A stretch of 64,000 nt of DNA from Guillardia theta CCMP2712 (Eukaryota > Cryptophyceae > Pyrenomonadales > Geminigeraceae), in contig NW_005434669.1 in NCBI RefSeq assembly GCF_000315625.1, positions 1,157,858 to 1,221,857 of the forward strand, written 5' to 3'. Numbering within the stretch: the stretch's first letter is position 1; every line of letters starts with the position of its first letter. The notes below the pieces were generated by a model. The model was not told the DNA's origin. It saw only the letters and a list, made by a program, of their open reading frames with translations, and did not search any database. The position numbers and the translations under genes were made by a program. Shown piece by piece: positions 54,514 to 64,000 of this stretch.

Positions 54514-56529
54514 ATGAAACGTAAACGTTCTATACAGACATGGCATTTTCATGGGTGGTTCGCCTTGCTGATATCATTCAGCATGTCATGTCATGGCGTC
54601 GGCACCGCCGTCGATGGGGACGTAATTCTCACGCTTGGGCCCTATGGCTGCAGGGCTGGTCACAAATCACATGCCATGGTTTCTCAAACACGCTTGAAAT
54701 TCGAAAAAGATGCTGATGATCAACATGGTTCGATAAAGATAACTTGAACAATCTGAAGCTAACTGTGCTGACAGAACTTCACGGCAAGAAGTTGTGCCTG
54801 TTCAGTTCTGCACTGCCGGATGCATCCACCTTTGCTACAGAGGCACAGACGTCGTTACATGAGCTCAGACGACTCAGTAGGCCAACAGCAAACCACTCAG
54901 CTACCTGTTGCTCCGCTCCTGATTCTTCCTTGCCCAAACTATCTGAGCATAACATGACATCGTTGCTTCGCTCTCACCTTTCAGGTTTGCGATATCACCG
55001 ATGTCCAATGTAACATTCCACGTTTTGACAAGTCAAATTTAGATCTCATCAAAGAAGGCTGGTGGCAAGACTGTCTCAACCAAAAACACTGTCATTCTTG
55101 CATGTCTGTAAACCGGGAGGTAAGTTTAATGACTCCACCTAGGCGACACGATTGACATGAAATTCAGCAAACACCAGCTTCATTTGGTGTTGCCTGTCCG
55201 GTGAGCCTGAAATGGACCTTTTTCTTCTGCAAGAAATGTCTTGTCGGCTGCAGACCTCTGCCGCCACATTTCATTTCGTTGTACAGGTAACACAATTACA
55301 TTTCCAGTCGTTTTGTGTTGGAATTTATTGACTGCGAGCTTTGTTCGAAGACGTTGCAGACTGTGCAGACGATTTGCTACATTCGGTCCCATCAATGGAC
55401 ATCGCATGTCGGCAGCTCATTGCAAAGAGCACAAGCATGCCGATGAGGTCGACGTGGTCTGCCGGAAGTTAGTTCGCTGAACACATTCGCTGCTTCATGT
55501 CTTATCGATTGATTTTCTAGATGTAGCTCTCCTGGATGTGCTCGACGGGCATTATTTGGACAGCCAAAGTACATGGATGACTTCAAAACTATGTCATCAG
55601 GAAACAGAAATGTTAATAGTAAATTCATTGTGATTCCAGAGCGATGTGGCTTCCATCGGAAGGTACCTCTGATTGTTTCTTTAGAACAAGTTCTCACAGT
55701 TTTCTTTCAGAAAGGTGATATGGGCTCGCCAAAGAAGTTTTGTCAGGTCCCAGGATGCTATCAATATGCCACGCAGGGCAGTAGGAGTTGGAACAATGGA
55801 GCGAGGCAAATACCTTGAATGAGTTGTAACTTGCTTACCACATTCTGCAGGGTATTTTGCGCTAAGCACAAGCCCATAGACTTTCATGACTTGAACTCTA
55901 AGGTAAGCAAAATGCTGAGTGTGTTGAACATTCTGATGGTACAGCAGCGATGCAAATTTCCTTTGGGTTGTGATAGGTTGGCAAACTACGGCAATCCAGC
56001 AGAAGGCTTAGCTAGGTTTGAAACCCTAAGATTGGCTTTGATCTGAGAACGTTCTTTGCAAACAGGTTTTGTGCGTCTCATCGCTCATGGGGCGATGTGC
56101 ACTTGAAGGTTTGCCGTAAGGTCAGAAGCAAGAAGGAGTGACTGCATATCCAGAGGCGGATTTGCAATCACTACAAGTGCTGGTCTACAGCGGCTTTTTC
56201 CACGCGGGTAACATTTTTGCACTCGATCTTTATCATGTTCAGAACTCACCATCATGTTTCAGAGTATTCCTGTCAAACACTTCTGCAAAAAGCATTGGCG
56301 GCCAAAGGGTCATTTCGTTCGGCAACTTGATGGCAATCCCGTGGTACGGCGAAAAGAGCAAAGCTCGTCGGGAAAGAATGACATCAGTGGCGAGCAGGTG
56401 CTGCAGGGAGCTCCTGTCCTTCCGAGGCCCAACACTCCAGAACCTCGTCCGTCAACACATCCTCTCTCCGAATCGCATCTACTCTGCTTGTCACCTGTCA
56501 CGCCGTGCGAGAGTGGATTAACTCCATGA
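54514..56529 (+). CDS. Secreted or membrane-targeted protein with EsV-1-7-like Cys/His repeats
   Basis: Starts MKRKRSIQTW with a signal-like helix (GWFALLISFSMSCHG). Short downstream exons carry repeated Cys/His units: FATFGPINGH then AAHCKEHKHADEVDVV; CSSPGCARRALFGQP then RCGFHRK; FCQVPGCYQYAT then VFCAKHKPIDFHDL; CKFPLGCDRLANYGNPAEG then RFCASHRSWGDVHLK; a last unit KHFCKKHWRPKG. Units follow C-x4/5-C, about 16 residues, C-x2-H, the EsV-1-7 pattern as I recall it. Function of the repeat is unknown; one brown-algal member controls early development. Exon order is clear but several joints are not; the segment 54.74-55.25 kb is weakest. Confidence 0.65.
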
Positions 56530-57571
56530 TGAACTGAACTTGCCCAACATCCTGTCTTCCGAAGTTCTACTTGTCATCTTCAACATGCCAGAAGTCGGAG
56601 ACCGTACGGTGGATCAACTTGACTTGAATGCATTGGATGAACTTCGGAACTTGCTACTGAGCCCGGGCCAGTCTGGCGCCAGCCTGAGTACCCGGCGGCC
56701 GCGACTCGGATACTATTATGATTGCGACGGCGGCTTGGCTCAAGCCGGGCCGGGCGCCGCCGCTTGACTCACACGGTGAGAACCTCGCCGGCGGCCGCCG
56801 GGCAGGCCCGGCCGCTTCACTGCCGTGCACTCCGATCGGACTCTGGCGCCGCCCGGTTCATATCCGGCGGTGACCCAGCGCGAGGAATGCAACGGCTGTA
56901 ACTGCCAATTTTGATTCTCCACGAGAGGACCCACCCCCCACCCCCTTCGGTGTATCCATACCCCATTTTTCGGACCCACTATAGTACTAAATAACCCACC
57001 AATTCGGCTTGCATTCAATGCTCACCCTCTCTCACCTTCTACTCGTCTTCCTCACTCAGGCTGCCATGCGCGCGGCTGGCGTGGGGGATTGGGCGGTAGC
57101 GAGCGAATGAGATCTAGTTTCCTTCTCATTCCCTCCTTCCCCTCACTCTCTCTTCTTCTCGTCCGGAAATGTCCAATGCTGTTCCTAGCATGCCTTGTGT
57201 GTCTGCCTAGATTGCATGGCAGGAACATTTGAATTTTTATCGCTTCAGTGTTTTCAAGTCTCCTTCGTACTCACGAATTGCATTGTGTCTTAGAAGTATC
57301 TTTATCAGAGCAACGATTCTCCACTTGATTTCATGCCTTGTTTGTGACTCCATGTATTGTTCTCATGTTCGTGTGCCATGCACTTGAGGTTTCATACAGC
57401 TGTGCGATAGATCTTGGTTGTAGGATCATTTTGCAGATATCTTGCTCTGCTGTATCTGACATTATATTCGAAGGAAAGTGCCATGCAGCATTGTGCAGCC
57501 CGAGAGTGGATGCAAGATAGTTGATAACTGTTTTATTCGGGGGGAAAGTTCGCATTCTCAAACGCAAAGAA
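56530..57571. other. Intergenic region with small GC-rich island
   Basis: GC-rich island at about 56655-56880, a CCACCCCCCACCCCC / TACCCC stretch at 56925-57000 (reverse orientation of the GGGGTAGGG motif), then a pyrimidine-rich part (57015-57165) and about 400 nt of ordinary upstream sequence for PRP16. Confidence 0.5.
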
Positions 57572-60500
57572 ATGTCTGTAGTTGCAAGGGAATACGAAGG
57601 CTCGCTTGTGTCTCAGCAAGCTGACAAGTTGTACAATGGAATACTCGAAGACCTCAACAGCTTTGCCAGAGGAAAACTGTCTCGTTCGCTGACCATCACG
57701 GACGCGAAGAAAATAGTCAGTCTTGCAGTCTCGTGCAAGGGAAACCCAAATTCGTTTGATGAAAAGGTCAAGGCGGAACTCGGGTCGAACCTTCCATTTG
57801 CTGGAGACCTTCAGAGGAAGATCCTTGGCCGTGTTACCGACCATGCTGCATCCGTCAAGATGCAGCAGTCGATGGCAGGTTTTTCAGGTGGTGCCCGTGA
57901 GCGCGTGGAAGGGGGTGGCATCACGAAGGGAGGTCTTGTGCGCATCAACAGTGATAAGCCAGTCTTTAAGAAACCAGAAGCAAGACAGTCAGTTCTTGGA
58001 CTGCAAAGCCTTGCTCAGAAAAAAAGGCTAGAAGAAGGCATCACGCTTCCGAAACGTGGTCGTATGTCTTTTGAGAGTCAAGAGGAAAACGCCCTCGATG
58101 ATCAAGTCGCTGACTCAGGCAGTAACTCTCGAGGCTCGAAAGGGCAGCGACATTATCGTGTCAAGGGATCCGATAGTCAGCAAGATGATAATGATGGAGC
58201 GAAACGACATCGGGATAACTCCGGACAATCGTCAAGGCGCAACAATGACGAGTACAGAAAGAAAGGAGACAGTGACCTTGAAACCAGCGAATACACGCGC
58301 GGTTACCGTGGCCCGGGATCAGAGTCAGTCAGATCGTCTGCAAGCACTTGGGAACCTGACGCTCCGTCTGGCAGGCAGAGCCCTTCAGTTAATGGATCGG
58401 TTGCTAGCACCCCGGCTAGGACATCTGTAGACCAGTGGGATATTGTTGCAAGCACAGGTACCAAACCAGAACGAGAGCGTGCAGAAGCGTATGGCAAAAA
58501 TTTGCGAGACTACAGATCGGGCACGACAACTACAAGGACTTCTGAAATGTCGAAAGAAGAAATGCGAGAATATGAAGAAATGGAGCAAGCGCTAGATCGT
58601 GATTGGTACGACAATGATGAAGGCGGGACGTTTCTTGATGAAACTGGTGCATACGATCCTTTCTCGAGCCTTGGTGGATCCGAGGCATCGGATAAACCAA
58701 AGAAGAGGATCTCTGCCAGACAACAAGCGTGGGATACAGACGACAATAAATGGATAGAAAATCAGCTTCTGAATTCTGGTGTTGTCACAGCCAACGCTAG
58801 AGAGAAAGACGAAGAAGAAACTGCTGGCAAAGTTCATCTGATGGTGAGAGATATAAGGCCTCCTTTTCTTGATGGCCGCGAAGTACACACGAAGAAACAG
58901 GATGCCGTCGCGACTGTTCGTGACCCAACCTCTGATCTTGCACAAATAGCGAGGAAAGGATGCCAATCTATTCGAACCTATCGTGAGAAACGGGACTTGA
59001 ACAAATGTCGTGAACGCTTCTGGGAAGTCGAAGGCTCAAAGATGGGAAATTTGATGGGCCTGAAGGAAAAACCGAAAGATGACAAAGAAGATGTACAGCA
59101 ATTGAATGAAGATGGAGAAGTCAACTACAAAGCTACAGCGCAGTTCAAGGATCACATGTCAGAGAAGGCAAGTCTAAATATTTCTTAGTTCTGCTGTTTT
59201 TTGCCTCTTTCACTCCTTATCTTCATGACTTGATTGCAATTGTGTTGTGCTGTTGTTGTTGCTTGTGCACTGACTTGTCGTATTTCAGTCGGTCGCCGTG
59301 AGTGATTTTGCAAAAACTAAAACCATAAAGCAGCAGCGAGAAAGTCTCCCCATTTTCACTGTCCGTCACGAGCTTTTGAGGATAATTCGTGACAATCAAA
59401 TCATTGTCGTGGTCGGAGAAACAGGAAGCGGCAAGACAACACAAATGGCACAATATTTACACGAGGACGGTTATTCAAGTTACGGAAAGATAGGTTGCAC
59501 ACAGCCTCGTCGCGTGGCTGCGATGTCAGTTGCAAAGAGGGTGAGTGAAGAAGTTGGCTGTGATCTTGGAGCTACAGTCGGTTATGCGATTCGTTTTGAA
59601 GATTGTACCAGTGAATCTACTCTGTTGAAGTTCATGACTGACGGAATACTTCTTCGCGAGACTCTGAACGAGAAGGATTTGGACCAATACTCCTGTATCA
59701 TCATGGACGAGGCTCATGAGCGTTCTCTCAACACTGATGTTCTTTTTGGTATTTTGAGACAAGTGGTGTCTAGGCGTGTCGATCTCAAGCTAATAGTGAC
59801 CTCTGCGACCATGGATGCCGACAAGTTCTCAGACTTTTTTGGTGGAGTTCCGGTGTTCCACATTCCAGGCAGGACATTCCCCGTTGAGATCTTGCATAGC
59901 AAATCGCCCGTGGAAGATTATGTTGAAGCAGCCGTCAAGCAGGTCATGCAAATCCACGTGAGTTACGCGAAAGGAGACATCCTTGTGTTTATGACCGGAC
60001 AAGAGGATATTGATGCAGTCTGCTTCCTTGTGCAGGCAAGCTTGTTTGCTTGAGAGAAATAGCGCGTGACCTCATCTTTGCAGGAGCGACTTGACGAACT
60101 TAAGGCGGATGGCGCGACTGTTGCTGAGCTTGACATCATGCCCATCCACAGTATGTTGCCGTCAGAGCTTCAGGCCAAAATTTTCAAAGCCGTCAGCGGC
60201 GATACACGAAAGCTGGTCGTTGCGACAAATATTGCGGAGACTTCACTTACTATCGACGGGATCAAATATGTCATTGATTGTGGCTTCTACAAACTCAAAG
60301 TCTACAACCCGCGAATGGGAATGGATTCTCTTCAAGTCACCCCCGAAAGTCAAGCGAATGCGCGACAGCGATCGGGACGAGCTGGAAGGTAATCATTGCT
60401 GCTCCTGATGGGAGGTGCTGAGATGAGGGGTAGGACTGGCCCGGGCATCTGTTGGAGGCTCTTCACAGAGACTGCCTTTGACTTTGAAATGCTTCATAAC

Positions 60501-62108
60501 ACCATCCCCGAGATTCAACGGACAAATCTTGGAAATGGTATGGAAGACTCGAGCTCCTGATCGAATTAATCGACTTGTCTCAGTCATTCTCCTCCTAAAG
60601 TCTCTTGGAGTCAACAATCTTCTGGTACAACGACATGGCACAATTTTCCAGCAGGTGACATGCTTGAAATAGGATTTCGACTTTATGGATCCTCCACCGG
60701 AAGAGAACATGTTGAATTCGATGTATCAGGTACATAGCTTCTCCTTTCTAATGTCTGCTCACGTGTGTTGCCCAAGTTATGGATTCTTGGTGCGCTTGGG
60801 AACACAGGAGAGATCACTGCGTTGGGGAAGAAGATGGTTGAGGTACTTGTGCGATAGTAGTTGACTCGGGAGTCACGAGCGGCGCAGTTCCCACTTGATC
60901 CTCCGCTGTCAAAGATGCTCATCCAGGCAGAGGAGCTGCGTTGCAATCAGGAAGTCCTGACGATCGTGGCGTGTCTCTCTGTGGGTGGGTTGAGCCACAT
61001 CTTCTATCGCCCCAAAGATCGTGCGGAGGAGAGCGACGCAGCGCGCGAGAAGTTTGCGGTGCCGGAGAGCGATCACCTGACGATGCTGCACGTCTTCCAG
61101 CAGTGGAAGGCGAATGACTATAGGGCAGACTGGTGCTCTTCCCACTTCCTGCAGGTAGCTACTTCGACAGAAGTGTGTTGAGATCTCAGCTGAGATTTCT
61201 CAGGTCAAGTCGTTGAAGAAAGTGAGAGAGGTCAGGTCTCAACTGCAAGACATCTGCGCCACTCAGAGCATGTCGCTCTTCTCATGCGCGCATGACTGGG
61301 ACAAAGTGTGCAAACACGCTGCGCTTGCTTTGTGTGATAAGCTTGTAGGTGCGCCAAGCTGTTTGCTCCGCCTACTTCATCAACGCTGCAAGAATGAAGG
61401 TGGGGAAGAGAGTATCAATGTTAGATTATGTGTCTCAGATGAAATTTCAGGGAGTTGGAGAGTATGAAAACTTGAGGACAGCAATGAAATGTTATCTCCA
61501 CCCGACTTCATCCTTGTATGGAATCGGTCAGTTCTTGTCATCTACCCTTCGTGCGTTCTCTCTTATCCACTATGCAGGCTTCACGCCCGACTACGTGGTC
61601 TACCATGAGCTTGTCCTGACCACCAAGGAATACATGCAGGTGTGACCAGTCCATCTCTGGTCACTTGAGTAACTGGACTGCAGTGTGTTTCCGTGGTGGA
61701 TCCCTACTGGCTTGCGGAGCAGGTGAAAGTGCGAGTGGAGTGGCGTTACTGTCTGAAACCTCTGCCAGGGCCCCATGTTCTTCCAGGTTAAGGAGAATTC
61801 GTTCCAAGGAAGGATGGCACAGAAGCGACGAAGTACGTGTAGGATGATCAGAGACTTGGCCCTGACTGCATTTAGGCGAAGAGGTGCTGAAGCAGATGGA
61901 AAGAGACCTCGAGAGGCAGCGGGAGCAGCAGCAGCTCGAGAAGGAAGCTGTTACCTCTCAGGTACATTCCGTCCTTTCTCTACTTCCATCTTCCTTCCGC
62001 ATCTTTCATCGCTGTAAATCGTTTCAGCATCTGATCCTGTCGCAGGCCAATCGGTCTCGCAGCTCAACCATCGCTGCTCCGGGCAAGTATGATGGTAGGA
62101 TGAAGTAA
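57572..62108 (+). CDS. PRP16: DEAH-box splicing helicase PRP16 / DHX38
   Basis: Exon 1 is 57572-59167 (532 codons, start [10 protein letters not shown]), exon 2 59289-60035, followed by about twelve smaller exons to the stop at 62106. The protein is a spliceosomal ATPase for the second step of pre-mRNA splicing. The N-terminal 530 residues are Ser/Arg/Asp-rich and end with the PRP16-type lead-in to the helicase. Motifs: [10 protein letters not shown] (Walker A), [19 protein letters not shown] in [60 protein letters not shown]; then the HA2/OB part [65 protein letters not shown] and GPMFFQVKE. Two introns use GC donors (59168, 60036). Confidence 0.92.
59168..59288 (+). other. GC-AG intron 1 of PRP16
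   Basis: Donor GAGAAG/GCAAGTCT, acceptor TATTTCAG; 121 nt. Required to join HMSEK to [11 protein letters not shown] in frame; no GT donor fits. Confidence 0.85.
60036..60083 (+). other. GC-AG intron 2 of PRP16
   Basis: Donor GTGCAG/GCAAGCTT, acceptor CTTTGCAG; 48 nt. Joins VCFLVQ to [10 protein letters not shown] in frame; read-through would stop after four codons. Confidence 0.85.
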
Positions 62109-62701
62109 CCTATGTCTTCCTATTGACGTGTTCCTCCTTACGCGTGTTGTTCCCTCTAGTGGCTTGCTCTTTCCTCTCTACTCCATCCCTTCCTCTGCTC
62201 CCTTGATGTTGCTGTGTGCTCGCATTGCGCTAACTCGTGTTGCCTCTCTGCACACGCGTAGGTCAAGCGCCACGACGTCCTCCTGCGCGTTTCGGCCTCT
62301 AAAAAAGATTGACGTCTTAGCCTTTGGACGAAATCTAGATGTAAATATCAGAATCTTAAGACGAGAATGAGGCGGCAGTGAAGTGAAAATGAAACAACAA
62401 GAAGACATTTTTTATCTCACGAAGTTTCCCCGTCGGCCATCTCTCGCTTTGTCGCAATTTGTATTTGACAAGGCCGTACGCAATGGCTTTAAGAGCCGCT
62501 GACTGCTTGCTCAATCGAGCACGTGAAGGAGGGGGTTGCCGCGAGGAAGTGTGGGAGTGAGGAGAGTCACGGCGGTCGAGATCAATATTGTACCCTTATC
62601 TGCGTGAATATTGTACTCGTATCTGCGTTATTGACCCACACTCATCACACCTAAGTAATAGCACATGCAGTTCTCAACTGGTTTCATCTTAATCTACATG
62701 A
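62109..62701. other. Intergenic region
   Basis: Contains a short direct repeat AATATTGTAC...TATCTGCG at 62583-62625. No gene recognised between the stop codons of two convergent genes. Confidence 0.4.
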
Positions 62702-63444
62702 TCATGGCAGCATCGGAGGCCAGAAATTACTCCACTGTTGCAGAACCCCAGTCCCTTGTTTGCCCACTGCGTCCTCCATGGTTCCCAAAGCTGCAGAGCC
62801 TCGCATAACTTCGTGAGAGGATGTGGAAATCAAGTTGTCGGAAAGGTCCTGAGCTTCTTGTGCTAGCAATGTCCCGCTCAGCATGTGGTCAGCGAGCTCA
62901 GAGTGAATCACATCACGCCGTCTGTCGAACCCGTCTGTCTCATTGTTATGATGCTCGGGCAGGAAGAATGCATCAAAATCAGGAGGAGGTGACTGAGCTT
63001 GGCCAATTTTGGCATCCCCGTTCTCATGTTCTTGATCGTGTAAGCGCGGACTTCTAGTCCTGTCTGGTTCAGCAAAGCAGGGCGTCAAAATTTCCTGTGT
63101 CTTGAGTTGTACAGCAATGGATTCTTGTGTCTTCAGATGCAAAGCAATAGATTCTTCTGTCTTGATATGTACAGTAATGGATTCTTGCGGCTTGAGATGT
63201 CTGGAAATGGAAGAATTTGCTCGCTGCAATCTGAGTCACTCAAGGTTTTGAAACGGACGTAGAGTTACCATATTAAAACTGGTTCTGTTCTTCTTCTTTC
63301 TGGGTTTCGTGTCCTTCGAGCCGACCGGTCGACCAGGCCCTTTGTGAAGAGCACATACTGAGCAAAAGTCTGCCAAGATTCAGTCAGAAAGAGAGAGAGG
63401 GGGAGAGAGGGTTTAGGAGGAGAGAGAGGGTGAGAGAGGGTTAT

Positions 63445-63503
<59 letters not shown>

Positions 63504-63842
63504 AAGAGAGAGAGAGATGCGCATGCAGCGCTGTATTCACCATTTTGTGCCAATCTACATTGTAAACATCGTCGATGACTGTAGTACTCCTCCCGCTCCT
63601 CGACTGTCCACAGGAATTCCGTCGCGTGGGACCTGAGGTGTCGAGTAAGGGAAAGCAGGTGCAACGATGGTGGCCGACCAGGTTCTTCTGTTCCATATGT
63701 CGCGAATGGCTTTGGGACTCATCCCATACTGGAGCGCAACGATAGAGCTTTTAATGGTCTTCTCGTTTCCGTGCTCTCGCTTCTTGTAGATCTCTATCGC
63801 CAGCTGTGCGTTGAGCTGTTGCTTCGTTGTACTCTCAGTCAT
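62702..63842 (-). CDS. Protein with an IRDIWNRRTW domain, AT-hook-like motif and a 10-residue repeat
   Basis: Starts MTESTTKQQLNAQLAIEIYK at 63842. The first exon encodes a small helical domain ending YGMSPKAIRDIWNRRTW, a sequence I associate with uncharacterised algal and stramenopile proteins, probably helix-turn-helix. A later exon has CSVCALHKGPGRPVGSKDTK, an AT-hook-like GRP with basic flank. A 45-nt intron (GTAACTCTAC to GATTGCAG) leads to the last exon, with four copies of a 10-residue unit (LKTQESIAVQ, LKTQESIALH-type), an acidic middle and a stop at 62702. Nuclear DNA-binding is a reasonable guess. The join across the (GA)n tract is unresolved. Confidence 0.6.
63445..63502. repeat. 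(GA)n dinucleotide repeat
   Basis: About 29 GA units in an intron of the IRDIWNRRTW gene; CT-rich on the transcribed strand. Confidence 0.95.
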
Positions 63843-64000
63843 CGCGGCAGAGGTCACAGCAGTTGGCACGCAGCAGGTGACCCTCGTCAGTCTCCTATCA
63901 ACCGATGGCGACCCCAATGAGAGCCTGAGAATCGCTCGTCATCAAAGAATCAATGAAATAGACCAGTTCAACAAGTACAGATTGGGCAGCAAGTGTATTA

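Noticed and set aside
1-64000. tRNA, rRNA, CRISPR array or bacterial operon
   Set aside because: No T-arm GTTCRANNC context, no rRNA-like blocks and no spaced repeats of CRISPR type; gene structure is eukaryotic throughout.

Overview
This is nuclear DNA of a unicellular eukaryote, most likely a photosynthetic protist. A cryptophyte such as Guillardia theta is my best guess. The evidence is eukaryote-only genes (calcineurin B, PRP16/DHX38, ALG14, an eIF2-alpha kinase, a four-domain-type cation channel), many short spliceosomal introns, and Cys/His repeats of the EsV-1-7 type, which I recall from brown algae, cryptophytes and some green algae. Species identity is inference. No rRNA, tRNA or CRISPR was seen. 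Much of the coding sequence lies in exons of 25-150 nt joined by introns of about 40-60 nt, so several genes appear only after both strands are spliced by eye. Exon borders were chosen by GT-AG (sometimes GC-AG) signals, phase continuity and protein-family fit.

Layout. 1-2.6 kb (-): 5' part of a Nav/Cav-like channel with a centrin-like EF-hand pair inserted between S2 and S3. 3.7-6.1 (+): single-exon multi-BRCT protein. 6.2-8.5 (-) and 8.5-10.6 (+): a HEAT-repeat gene and a coiled-coil gene, head-to-head with 39 bp between start codons. 11.2-21.6: a large inverted duplication, two near-identical LRR-receptor/three-cyclase-domain genes facing each other around a phosphoglycerate kinase gene. 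22.2-25.6 (+): Orn/Lys/Arg decarboxylase in more than 20 exons. 25.7-27.0 (-): FHA protein. 27.4-28.4: GGGGTAGGG-rich array. 28.8-30.3 (+): calcineurin B in ten exons. 30.5-32.2: two related 103-aa proteins, divergent. 33.5-38.3 (+): PDZ-like / poly(Gly-Ala) / degenerate kinase gene. 38.4-40.9 (-): FHA plus coiled coil. 41.6-44.4 (-): a 637-residue rhodanese / dual-specificity phosphatase / FHA / Pin1-type isomerase fusion. 44.8-45.5 (+): ALG14. 45.5-46.7 (-): PH plus PARP-like ADP-ribosyltransferase. 47.3-47.6 (+): HMA metal-binding protein. 49.8-52.1 (+): eIF2-alpha kinase. 52.5-53.7 (-): single-pass membrane protein. 54.5-56.5 (+): EsV-1-7-like secreted protein. 57.6-62.1 (+): PRP16 helicase. 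62.7-63.8 (-): protein with an IRDIWNRRTW domain and an AT-hook-like motif.

Intergenic DNA is of two unusual kinds: very GC-rich islands built from recurring words (CCGGG, GGCCC, TCACTGA, GACTCGG, ACGGTAC), and stretches carrying repeated GGGGTAGGG. Simple-sequence repeats mostly sit inside introns.

Common theme: signalling by phosphorylation, calcium and cyclic nucleotides (channel with EF hands, calcineurin B, two cyclases, two kinases, a phosphatase-isomerase fusion, three FHA proteins and a BRCT protein). Whether these act in one pathway cannot be told from sequence; linkage in a eukaryotic nucleus need not mean shared function.
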